This document shows, piece by piece, positions 1 to 6,062 of a stretch of DNA of 12,217 bases; positions within the stretch are counted from its first letter, which is position 1; each line of letters opens with the position of its first letter. Made by a program: the position numbers and the translations under genes. This DNA is from Sphingobacterium sp. (GTDB taxonomy: Bacteria; Bacteroidota; Bacteroidia; SpSt-205), in contig JAPYWM010000019.1 of assembly GCA_028276345.1 (NCBI GenBank), positions 1 through 12,217 on the forward strand. The letters are read 5' to 3'. Below the pieces are notes generated by a model. The model searched no databases and had not been told where the DNA came from. It was given only the letters and a program-made list of their open reading frames with translations.

Positions 1-516
1 AGTATCTTTCAGACGCCCGAATGGCAGGACCGGTTTTTGATTACGCGGGTGCGCTTGCGTCTCTGGCGGCGATTTCGGCCGGTTTTGACCTATCCGGACC
101 TGGAGCGGGTCTTCGGAGAAAGGGGCACTAATGACCCGTGGCAGGTGTATCAGGCCGTACGGGCCATCCGAATGCGTAAACTCTCCCCAAAAGGGAGCGC
201 TGGGAGCTTCTTCAAGAATCCCATCCTTCCTGAGGAGGAGGCACGACGTCTGCGAGAAAAAGCACCTGAGGCCCCCATCCGGCAGGTAGCCCCAGGCCAG
301 TATAAGGTTCCCGCCGCCTGGCTGATTGAGAAAGCTGGCCTCAAAGGCTTCCAGATAGGGAAAGCCCGCGTGAGTCCCCTCCACGCCCTCGTACTGGAAA
401 ATACGGGGGAGGCTACCCCAGATGAAGTAGAAGCCCTCGCCCGTTATGTCCAGCAGCTCGTGGCGCAAACCTGGGGCATCGCGCTCACGCCCGAAGTGCG
501 TTACCTCCCCCCTTGA
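1..516 (+). CDS. murB: UDP-N-acetylenolpyruvoylglucosamine reductase (MurB), C-terminal part
   Basis: This is the 3' part of murB; the frame is open from base 1, so the gene begins upstream. A TTG at 37 is not its start. MurB is a cytoplasmic FAD enzyme that reduces UDP-GlcNAc-enolpyruvate to UDP-MurNAc in peptidoglycan synthesis. The 171 visible codons cover the end of the FAD-binding part (a strand reading RFLITRVRLRL) and the C-terminal substrate domain. GSAGSFFKNP carries the catalytic serine (about residue 69 of the fragment). AAWLIEKAGLKG and HALVLENTGEA follow, and the closing PEVRYL carries the catalytic glutamate (about residue 165). These match the type I MurB family. The TGA stop lies inside the TTGACA of the next promoter. 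Confidence 0.95.
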   Translation, partial: SIFQTPEWQDRFLITRVRLRLWRRFRPVLTYPDLERVFGERGTNDPWQVYQAVRAIRMRKLSPKGSAGSFFKNPILPEEEARRLREKAPEAPIRQVAPGQYKVPAAWLIEKAGLKGFQIGKARVSPLHALVLENTGEATPDEVEALARYVQQLVAQTWGIALTPEVRYLPP

Positions 517-541
517 CATAGCGAAAATTGTCGTACCTTTG
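513..541 (+). promoter_or_regulatory. Bacteroidota-type promoter for tRNA-Gln and prs
   Basis: TTG at 513-515 (within TTGACA) and TACCTTTG at 534-541 fit the Bacteroidota promoter pattern TTG-N17-23-TAnnTTTG, with an 18-nt spacer. The -33 element overlaps the murB stop codon. If the start of transcription lies five bases after the final G, as the other sites in this window suggest, it would be A546, giving a 10-nt leader before the tRNA. This is the only site here with both elements. The call rests on pattern, not on mapped transcripts. Confidence 0.75.
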
Positions 542-555
542 TGCCAATCCAATCC

Positions 556-626
556 TGCCCGGTCGTCTAACGGTAGGACAGCAGATTTTGGGTCTGCGTG
601 TGGGGGTTCGAATCCTCCCCGGGCAA
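556..626 (+). tRNA. tRNA-Gln, anticodon UUG
   Basis: A full cloverleaf can be drawn. The acceptor stem TGCCCGG pairs perfectly with CCGGGCA. The D-arm is GTCT/GGAC with loop AACGGTA. The anticodon stem GCAGA/TCTGC encloses loop TTTTGGG, with anticodon TTG reading CAA (Gln). The variable loop is GTGT and the T-arm is GGGGG-TTCGAAT-CCTCC with one G-T pair. A626 is the discriminator. CCA is not encoded, so it must be added by CCA transferase. The gene is followed after only 5 nt by the prs start codon, with no terminator between, so the two are probably co-transcribed. Confidence 0.96.
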
Positions 627-631
627 CTTCC

Positions 632-1570
632 GTGAATAGTGGTGCGCCGCTAAAACTTTTTGCAGGTTCTGCGTCCCGCTCCTTAGCGGAAAAGATAGCG
701 GCGGCATACGAACAGGGGCTGGGCGCCCTTCAGATACAACGTTTCGCCGATGGGGAGATTCTCCCGAAATATGAAGAATCCATTCGCGGCGCGCATGTAT
801 GCCTTATTCAATCTACCCAGGCACCGGCAGAAAACCTTTTAGAGCTTCTTCTTTTGATTGATGCGGCCCGGCGGGCTTCCGCCGCAGAAATCACCGCCGT
901 CATCCCCTACTACGGCTATGCGCGTCAAGACCGCAAAGAGGAAGGCCGTGTCTCTATCGGCGCCAAATTGATCGCTACTCTCTTAGAAAGTGCTGGGGCT
1001 TCGCGGGTGGTGACAATGGACCTCCATGCCGGGCAGATTCAGGGCTTCTTCAACATCCCCTTAGACAACCTGGAAGCCTCTGTCGTGCATATCCCGTACA
1101 TTCAGTCGCTAAAGCTGGACCCGCTGGTGATTGTTTCGCCGGATGCAGGTGGGGCCTCCCGTGCCCGCAAGTACGCCCGCTACCTCCACGGCGAACTGGC
1201 CCTCGTGGACAAATACCGGGCTCAGGCTAACGCCGTCCATTCTATGCGGCTCATCGGCGATGTACGGGGCAAACATGCCCTCATTGTGGACGACCTGGTG
1301 GACACCGCTGGCACCCTCGTCAAAGCCGCCGAGCTCCTGCAGCAAGAAGGCGCCCTGTCCATCCGCGCTTGCGTCACCCACCCCGTCCTCTCGGGCCCCG
1401 CTTATGAACGCATCGCCAACTCCCCCATAGAAGAGCTCATCGTTACCGATACCCTCCCCCTGCGGCAGGCACACCCCAAGATCCGGGTCCTGTCAGTAGC
1501 TCCTATCTTTGCCCAGGCACTGCGCAGCATCCACCAACACGAGTCTGTCAGCGCCCTGTTTTATCCGTAA
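632..1570 (+). CDS. prs: Ribose-phosphate pyrophosphokinase (PRPP synthetase)
   Basis: Transfers pyrophosphate from ATP to ribose 5-phosphate to make PRPP for purine, pyrimidine, NAD, His and Trp synthesis; a cytoplasmic oligomer. At 312 aa it is normal for class I enzymes. Visible motifs: FADGE (38-42), the ATP-loop segment RQDRKEEGRVS (99-109), DLHAGQ with the catalytic-region His132, SPDAGG (169-174), the flexible-loop DKYR with Lys194 and Arg196 kept (the middle residue is Tyr, where E. coli has Arg), and the PRPP-binding VDDLVDTAGT (219-228). The GTG at 632 is chosen because the frame upstream runs back through the tRNA and because the protein then begins where family members begin. No Shine-Dalgarno is seen. 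It is probably expressed with tRNA-Gln from the promoter at 513-541. Confidence 0.96.
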   Translation: MNSGAPLKLFAGSASRSLAEKIAAAYEQGLGALQIQRFADGEILPKYEESIRGAHVCLIQSTQAPAENLLELLLLIDAARRASAAEITAVIPYYGYARQDRKEEGRVSIGAKLIATLLESAGASRVVTMDLHAGQIQGFFNIPLDNLEASVVHIPYIQSLKLDPLVIVSPDAGGASRARKYARYLHGELALVDKYRAQANAVHSMRLIGDVRGKHALIVDDLVDTAGTLVKAAELLQQEGALSIRACVTHPVLSGPAYERIANSPIEELIVTDTLPLRQAHPKIRVLSVAPIFAQALRSIHQHESVSALFYP

Positions 1571-1585
1571 TCCTAAGCGCAAGGC

Positions 1586-1614
1586 AAAAAACGCACGCCC
1601 CTTCCCGCAAGGGG
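1586..1614 (-). terminator. Likely intrinsic terminator of the tdk-ATL operon
   Basis: An inverted repeat CCCCTT (1598-1603) / AAGGGG (1609-1614) makes a 6-bp stem with a 5-nt loop. Read on the minus strand, six T residues (1586-1591) follow six bases after the stem, just past the ATL stop codon. The gap between stem and T-run is longer than ideal. On the plus strand no T-run follows, so it would terminate prs only weakly. Confidence 0.5.
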
Positions 1615-1631
1615 TATGGCTGGAAAATAGC

Positions 1632-2018
1632 CTAACCTCCCTCTGAGCCCCCCTCTGCAAGGAACACCTCGGGGAGGGGTAGGTGCTGGGCAGGATCCCA
1701 GAAAACCTTCTCAAAGTCCTGCACCTGGTCATTGTCTATGCGGATGCCTTCGGCTTCCAAGCGGGCCTGCATCGTGGTAGGGGTAGGGAAATGAAACTTG
1801 CCGGTGAGGTAGCCTTTGTGATTCACCACGCGGTGGGCCGGGACAGGCGGGTAGGCGGTGTGGGAGGCATTCATGGCATAGCCTACTAAGCGGGCGCCTT
1901 GCGGACTACCGAGGTAAGCAGCAATGGCCTTGTAGGTCGTCACCCGGCCAGGCGGCACAGCCCGCACCACCGCCCACACCCGCTCAAAGTAGTCTAACGC
2001 CCTTCTCTGAGCCGCCAT
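1632..2018 (-). CDS. Alkyltransferase-like protein (ATL), MGMT-fold DNA lesion sensor without the reactive cysteine
   Basis: A 128-aa protein of the MGMT/Ada C-terminal DNA-binding family. PGRVTTYKAIAAYLG (23-37) and the stretch GARLVGYAMNA (41-51) give the helix-turn-helix with the nucleotide-flipping Tyr29 and arginine finger Arg43. The active-site motif PCHR of true O6-alkylguanine transferases reads PAHR (60-63): the acceptor cysteine is alanine, so it cannot take up alkyl groups. Known ATL proteins flip O6-alkylguanine out of DNA and hand the lesion to nucleotide excision repair. Alanine at this position is, as I recall, also found in the Thermus ATL. The gene overlaps the end of tdk by 25 nt in another frame, so the pair is translationally linked. 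The ATG at 2018 is the only sensible start. Confidence 0.9.
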   Translation of the reverse strand: MAAQRRALDYFERVWAVVRAVPPGRVTTYKAIAAYLGSPQGARLVGYAMNASHTAYPPVPAHRVVNHKGYLTGKFHFPTPTTMQARLEAEGIRIDNDQVQDFEKVFWDPAQHLPLPEVFLAEGGSEGG

Positions 2019-2569
2019 TGCCGGAAAATTCGCCGCGAGACCGGCTCATAAACATCCTTGTGCCCTAAGCGAATCTGCTCATCGGTGGCCTCCTTGCGGT
2101 ACGAGTAGTGGGCCAGCTCCCCAGTATAAACGCATATAGCGTGCAGCTTGGTGACAAACTCCGCTATGGCCATGAGGTAAGGCATCGGCCCAAATGGCCG
2201 CCCCCGATAATCCATGTCCAGCCCAGCAATAATCACGCGCTTGCCCTCATCGGCGAGGCGGTCTGCTACCTCCACCAATCCCATGTCAAAAAACTGCGCC
2301 TCATCAATGGCGATGACCTGTGCATCACTGCTCAGAAGGTAGAGACTTTGGGAGTTTGAGACGGGGACGGCTTCCAGACGGGTCTGGTCGTGTGAAACGA
2401 TGTCAGAGGGGTGGTAGCGGGTGTCTATGTCGGGTTTGAAGAGGCGGACGGTCTGACCCGCCAGCTGCACCCGTCGCACCCGCCGCAAAAGCTCCTCCGT
2501 CTTCCCCGAAAACATCCCCCCAGTAATCACCTCTATCCATCCACCCTGAATCGGCCCAATCGGCTCCAT
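1994..2569 (-). CDS. tdk: Thymidine kinase, type II (TK1-like)
   Basis: Phosphorylates thymidine (and deoxyuridine) with ATP in pyrimidine salvage; cytoplasmic, typically a tetramer. The 191-aa protein has the P-loop GGMFSGKT (17-24), the Walker B/catalytic segment IDEAQFF (88-94, Glu90 the likely base), GLDMDYRGRPFG (116-127) and the lasso-region LAHYSYR (152-158). Family members usually bind structural zinc through two Cys pairs. Here only Cys146 remains: the first pair reads CVYT and the second region reads VSRRIF. I believe Bacteroidota TKs often lack these cysteines, so this is probably lineage-typical and not a defect. The start ATG lies 5 nt after a TAnnTTTG box on this strand. ATL follows with a 25-nt overlap. 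Confidence 0.96.
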   Translation of the reverse strand: MEPIGPIQGGWIEVITGGMFSGKTEELLRRVRRVQLAGQTVRLFKPDIDTRYHPSDIVSHDQTRLEAVPVSNSQSLYLLSSDAQVIAIDEAQFFDMGLVEVADRLADEGKRVIIAGLDMDYRGRPFGPMPYLMAIAEFVTKLHAICVYTGELAHYSYRKEATDEQIRLGHKDVYEPVSRRIFRQWRLREGR

Positions 2570-2574
2570 CTCGA

Positions 2575-2582
2575 CAAAGCTA
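2575..2582 (-). promoter_or_regulatory. -7 promoter element of tdk
   Basis: On the minus strand these bases read TAGCTTTG, a perfect TAnnTTTG box, followed by TCGAG and the tdk ATG. Transcription would start at or within a base of the start codon, so the mRNA would be leaderless or nearly so. No TTG is present at the -33 position. Confidence 0.6.
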
Positions 2583-2591
2583 TGCTACTTG

Positions 2592-2599
2592 TACTTTCG
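2592..2599 (+). promoter_or_regulatory. -7 promoter element of the glycosyltransferase gene (one mismatch)
   Basis: TACTTTCG differs from TAnnTTTG at one of six defined bases. It is followed by four bases (CTGC) and the GTG start at 2604, the same N4 spacing seen at hddA, the RND gene and fadJ. It lies nine bases from the oppositely oriented tdk box. No -33 TTG is seen. Confidence 0.45.
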
Positions 2600-2603
2600 C
2601 TGC

Positions 2604-3743
2604 GTGGGCCGGATCGCCATCGTGGGTCCCAGCTATCCCTTTCGGGGGGGGATCGCCAATTTCTCCAACCATTTCGCACGAGGCTTGCAGAATGCGGGGC
2701 ATGATGTGCATCTTTTCACGTATACGATTCAGTATCCGCGGTGGCTTTTTCGGCGAAATCAGCTTTCGGATGAGCCACCCCCACCGGTGCCTCTCACGCG
2801 CCTCATCCATGCTTTCAATCCCCTTACGTGGGGCCCGGCAGCCCAGCATATCGCCCACTGGCGTCCCGACCTTGTGATTTATCCCTTCTGGCTGCCCTTG
2901 ATGGGCTTCTCCAGTTCGCTCATTGCTAAAAGGCTACGAAAGCTCCATCCATCCGCTATCCACCTCGGACTTATTCACAACTTTAATCCACATGAGCGGC
3001 GCTTGGGCGATACTTTTTTTAGGAAGAGCTTTGTTGAAGCGATGGATGGGGCTTTTACGCTGAGTCGGGCTGTAGAGGCCGCCTGGCGAGCATATACCCC
3101 CAAGGCCGTGGCTTTTTTCTGGCATCCGCTTTTTCCGGCAGAAGTAGACCCCCAAACCAGCCGAGAGGCAGCCTGTGCCCGGCTAAACCTTCCCCCTGAG
3201 AAGCAGTATTTGCTTTTCATGGGGCTGGTACGTCCGTACAAGGGTTTAGATATGCTTTTACGGGCATGGGCGGGGGTGCTGCCTCATATCACGCCCGACT
3301 GGCAGCTTATCGTAGCAGGGGAGTTTTACGAGCCGGAGGCGCCCTATCGGGCCCTTGTAGAAGAGCTGGGGATTGCTGAGCGGGTAGTGTGGCGGCCGGG
3401 CTTCGTGCCGCAGGCAGACTTCGGGTATTATTTCCGGGCGGCCCATGCGTTAATCCTGCCTTATCGCGCAGCTACGCAAAGCGGCCATCCCTTCTGGGCC
3501 TACCAGTATGAATGCCCTATTTTGGTGACGCGGGTGGGAGGCCTGTATGAGGTGGTAGAAGCCTTCGGAGGGGGGATTATCGTAGAACCCTCCGTAGAAG
3601 GCCTGACCGAAGGGATTCAAAAGCTCATCCAGACACGGCGGGAGGCTTTTCAGGCGGACTTTGTTCGGGCCAGAAACGAACTGCGCTGGGAGACCCTCGC
3701 CGCCAAGCTCTGGACCTGGACTCAGGAGGCCTTCGCCCGATAA
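2604..3743 (+). CDS. GT4-family glycosyltransferase (GT-B fold)
   Basis: A 379-aa retaining glycosyltransferase that likely moves a sugar from a nucleotide donor to a surface glycan or lipid on the cytoplasmic side of the inner membrane; donor and acceptor are unknown. The N-terminal acceptor domain starts VGRIAIVGPSYPFRGGIANF with the Gly-rich loop (15-17) and contains the QYPRWLF segment (43-49). The C-terminal donor domain shows FMGLVRPYKGLDMLL (205-219), GFVPQADFGYYF (266-277), LPYRAATQSG (285-294) and VGGLYEVV (311-318). The TQSG form replaces the usual first Glu of the EX7E motif and is a recognised subgroup. GTG 2604 is preferred over an upstream TTG (2589) because the family begins here and a -7 box ends 4 nt before. 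It is followed after 9 bp by hddA, suggesting a role in heptose-containing glycan assembly (inference). Confidence 0.88.
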   Translation: MGRIAIVGPSYPFRGGIANFSNHFARGLQNAGHDVHLFTYTIQYPRWLFRRNQLSDEPPPPVPLTRLIHAFNPLTWGPAAQHIAHWRPDLVIYPFWLPLMGFSSSLIAKRLRKLHPSAIHLGLIHNFNPHERRLGDTFFRKSFVEAMDGAFTLSRAVEAAWRAYTPKAVAFFWHPLFPAEVDPQTSREAACARLNLPPEKQYLLFMGLVRPYKGLDMLLRAWAGVLPHITPDWQLIVAGEFYEPEAPYRALVEELGIAERVVWRPGFVPQADFGYYFRAAHALILPYRAATQSGHPFWAYQYECPILVTRVGGLYEVVEAFGGGIIVEPSVEGLTEGIQKLIQTRREAFQADFVRARNELRWETLAAKLWTWTQEAFAR

Positions 3744-3748
3744 CTTTG
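3741..3748 (+). promoter_or_regulatory. -7 promoter element of hddA
   Basis: TAACTTTG is a perfect TAnnTTTG box whose first three bases are the TAA stop codon of the glycosyltransferase gene. Four bases (CAGC) separate it from the hddA ATG at 3753, so a leaderless transcript of the heptose genes is predicted in addition to read-through from upstream. No -33 TTG is seen. Confidence 0.55.
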
Positions 3749-3752
3749 CAGC

Positions 3753-4772
3753 ATGATATACCGCAGTCGGGCCCCCCTCCGAATCGGCCTATCGGGGGGC
3801 GGGACAGATGTGAGTCCCTACTGTGACCTGTATGGTGGTGCCGTACTCAATGCCACCATTTCCCTCTACGCGCATGCCAGCATTCGGCCATTGGAGGAGC
3901 CGCACGTGATCTTAGAAGCGGTGGACCGGGGACAGCGGGTAGTGCTTCCTGCTACGGAGAAGCTCCCCATGGAGGAGCCGCTTCTTCTCCATCGGGGCGT
4001 CTATAATCGCATGGCCGCTCTGACGGGAAAGCCTCTCCCCTGCCATCTGATTTCGCATGTGGATGTGCCACCAGGCTCAGGCCTCGGCACGAGTTCTACG
4101 CTGGTAGTGGCCCTTATTGGGGCTTTTGTGGAGTGGCTGGTCCTTCCTTTGGGGGAATATGACATCGCCCGATTGGCCTATGAGATTGAGCGGATAGACC
4201 TGGGCCAGGCCGGCGGACGCCAAGACCAGTATGCCGCCACCTTCGGCGGCGTGAACTTCATGGAGTTTTACGCAGACGAGCGTGTCATCGTCAATCCGCT
4301 CCGTATTCGCCCGGAATATCTGTACGAGTTAGAGCACAACCTCCTGCTCTTTTACACCGACACCAGCCGCCTCTCCTCGCAGATCATCGAGGAGCAAAAG
4401 AGCCATATTGTCCGAGGCGACAAAGCGGCCCTGGAAGCCACCCACCGGCTAAAAGAAGAGGCTTTCCACATGAAGGAGGCACTGCTCAAAGGCCGGATAG
4501 ATGAGATTGGGCGGATTTTACATGAGGGTTTTGAGTACAAGCGGCGGGTAGCCTCGCATGTCTCTACGCCGCTATTGGAGACGATCTATCAGGCGGCACT
4601 CTCTGCGGGCGCCACCGGCGGTAAAGTCTCTGGCGCAGGCGGCGGCGGCTTCATGGTGTTTTACTGTCCCGGCGAAACCCGCTATGCCGTGCAAAAAGCC
4701 CTCGCTTCCTTCCAGGGCCGATTTTTTGATTATCATTTTGTCAAGCACGGCCTCGTCTCATGGCACCTGTAG
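3753..4772 (+). CDS. hddA: D-glycero-alpha-D-manno-heptose 7-phosphate kinase (GHMP kinase)
   Basis: Phosphorylates D-glycero-D-manno-heptose 7-phosphate at C1 to the 1,7-bisphosphate, the second step towards GDP-D-glycero-alpha-D-manno-heptose. The 339-aa protein has all three GHMP motifs: APLRIGLSGGGTDV (7-20), the ATP-binding PPGSGLGTSS (106-115), and GGKVSGAGGGGFMVFY (289-304). Asp158 in GGRQDQYAATFGG is the likely catalytic aspartate. The full-length match to HddA is better than to galactokinase or homoserine kinase, and hddC and gmhB downstream support it. It overlaps hddC by 13 nt. The alternative is a fucokinase-like or other sugar kinase of the same GHMP branch, which the context makes less likely. 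Confidence 0.9.
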   Translation: MIYRSRAPLRIGLSGGGTDVSPYCDLYGGAVLNATISLYAHASIRPLEEPHVILEAVDRGQRVVLPATEKLPMEEPLLLHRGVYNRMAALTGKPLPCHLISHVDVPPGSGLGTSSTLVVALIGAFVEWLVLPLGEYDIARLAYEIERIDLGQAGGRQDQYAATFGGVNFMEFYADERVIVNPLRIRPEYLYELEHNLLLFYTDTSRLSSQIIEEQKSHIVRGDKAALEATHRLKEEAFHMKEALLKGRIDEIGRILHEGFEYKRRVASHVSTPLLETIYQAALSAGATGGKVSGAGGGGFMVFYCPGETRYAVQKALASFQGRFFDYHFVKHGLVSWHL

Positions 4773-5473
4773 AAGGGATAATCCTGGCAGGAGGATTGGG
4801 GACGCGGCTGCGGGCGGTGCTTCCCGACCTGCCTAAGCCCTTAGCACCCGTCGCCGGCAAGCCGTTTCTGAGCTATGTGCTTTCCTACCTGGCCCGTCAG
4901 GGACTCAAACGGCTTGTTTTCGCCTTAGGCTACCAGGCCGAGGCTATCCAGCACTGGCTCGCCTCCCAAGCATGGCCCTTTGCGGTGGATTTTGTCGTGG
5001 AGAAGGAGCCGCTGGGTACCGGCGGCGCTATCCGACATGCGTGGTCCCACACGACAAGCCCCCACATTCTCGTGGTAAATGGCGATACCTTTTGCCCGGC
5101 GGCCATAGAGCCATTTTATCAGGCGCACCTGCAAAAGGGCGCCGATGTGAGCTTGGTCAGCGTCTCCGTCTCGCCAGCGGACCGGTACGGCACGCTCCTC
5201 ATCTCCCCGGACGGCTGGGTCCAGGCTTTCCAGGAAAAAGCCCCGCGCCACAGCGGCTGGATCAACGCCGGCCTCTACCTCATTCGCCGCACCTGGTGGG
5301 AAAAGAACGCCTTCCCCCGAGCTTTCTCCTGGGAGACCTACCTCCAGGAGGCGCTGCAGAAGCCTGCCGCCCTACGCCTCTACGCGCATCAGCTGCCGGA
5401 CCTCCCCTTCATTGACATCGGCATTCCCGAAGACTATGATCGCGCGCAGACCTACCTCCCGGCCCACGCTTGA
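4760..5473 (+). CDS. hddC: D-glycero-alpha-D-manno-heptose 1-phosphate guanylyltransferase (sugar-1-phosphate nucleotidyltransferase)
   Basis: Predicted to join GTP and D-glycero-alpha-D-manno-heptose 1-phosphate into GDP-heptose, the last step of the pathway. At 237 aa it is a compact single-domain GT-A nucleotidyltransferase. The nucleotide loop GIILAGGLGTRLR (6-18), the Lys in DLPKPLAPVAGKP (23-35), EKEPLGTGGA (81-90), the metal-binding Asp109 in VNGDTF, and DIGIPEDYDRA near the C-terminus are all visible. Sequence alone cannot separate GTP from other NTPs; the assignment leans on hddA and gmhB on either side. It overlaps hddA by 13 nt and gmhB by 38 nt, implying coupled translation. No Shine-Dalgarno precedes the ATG. 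Confidence 0.85.
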   Translation: MAPVEGIILAGGLGTRLRAVLPDLPKPLAPVAGKPFLSYVLSYLARQGLKRLVFALGYQAEAIQHWLASQAWPFAVDFVVEKEPLGTGGAIRHAWSHTTSPHILVVNGDTFCPAAIEPFYQAHLQKGADVSLVSVSVSPADRYGTLLISPDGWVQAFQEKAPRHSGWINAGLYLIRRTWWEKNAFPRAFSWETYLQEALQKPAALRLYAHQLPDLPFIDIGIPEDYDRAQTYLPAHA

Positions 5474-6014
5474 TAAAAGCTGGACGCTTTTCCTCGACCG
5501 GGATGGCGTGATCAACCGCGAAAAATCCGGCGACTATATCCGCACGTGGGAAGAGTTCACTTTTGAGCCCGGTGCCCTGGAAGCCCTTGCCAAGCTATCT
5601 CCCATCTTCGGACGAATCCTCATCGTCACCAACCAGCGCGGCGTAGGCAAAGGGCTCATGACCGAAAAAGACCTGGAAGAGATACACTTCCGGATGCTGA
5701 GCATGATTCACGCCCGGGGTGGACGGATTGATAAGATTTATGCCTGTACCGATATGGACGCGGAGAGCCCTTGTCGCAAGCCCAATCCTGGCATGGCGCA
5801 TGCGGCGCAGGCGGATTTTCCAGAGATAGTATTTGCCCGGAGTGTGATGGTGGGGAATCATATTCGGGATATGGAATTTGGGCGGCGGTTAGGGATGTAC
5901 ACGGTGTGGGTGGCTTCCACGGAGCCGGATCCCGGGCCTGAGTGGGCGGATGAGGCGTTTCCCTCGCTCTGGGCCTGGGCGCAATCGCTCACCGACCCTT
6001 ACTCCGCGCCGTAA
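5436..6014 (+). CDS. gmhB: D-glycero-D-manno-heptose 1,7-bisphosphate phosphatase (HAD-IIIA family)
   Basis: Removes the C7 phosphate from heptose 1,7-bisphosphate, giving the 1-phosphate used by HddC. The 192-aa HAD phosphatase has the nucleophile/acid pair Asp21/Asp23 in FLDRDGVIN, Thr65 in VTNQRGVGKG, and Lys115 in CRKPNPGM. The fourth motif reads VGNHIRD (139-145), with Asn where many HADs have Asp and Asp145 kept. Classical GmhB binds zinc through a Cys-x-His...Cys-x-Cys loop; here the segment ACTDMDAESPCRK keeps only Cys104 and Cys113 and has no His, so zinc is probably absent. ATG 5436 is chosen over an upstream TTG (5412); either start overlaps hddC. The operon position is the main reason for the specific name; a related phosphatase is possible. 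Confidence 0.82.
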   Translation: MIARRPTSRPTLDKSWTLFLDRDGVINREKSGDYIRTWEEFTFEPGALEALAKLSPIFGRILIVTNQRGVGKGLMTEKDLEEIHFRMLSMIHARGGRIDKIYACTDMDAESPCRKPNPGMAHAAQADFPEIVFARSVMVGNHIRDMEFGRRLGMYTVWVASTEPDPGPEWADEAFPSLWAWAQSLTDPYSAP

Positions 6015-6050
6015 AGCGGATAGATAGCCCCAGCGTACAAGAAGGCCTCT

Positions 6051-6058
6051 TACCTTTG
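6051..6058 (+). promoter_or_regulatory. -7 promoter element of the RND gene
   Basis: TACCTTTG, a perfect TAnnTTTG box identical to the tRNA-Gln promoter's, is followed by ACCT and then the GTG start at 6063. The spacing predicts a transcript that begins at the start codon. No -33 TTG is visible in the 48-bp gap after gmhB. Confidence 0.6.
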
Positions 6059-6062
6059 ACCT

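Noticed and set aside
446..1570. A 374-codon frame starting inside murB and running through the tRNA into prs
   Set aside because: It would translate the tRNA and overlap murB; PRPP synthetase homology begins only after GTG 632.
5412..5435. TTG at 5412 as the gmhB start
   Set aside because: ATG 5436 is in the same frame, and the extra eight residues have no family match and deepen the overlap with hddC.
6040..6050. Short palindrome around AGGCCT before the RND promoter, considered as a metal-regulator site
   Set aside because: The flanks do not extend the symmetry; six perfect bases are easily found by chance and no regulator gene is adjacent.
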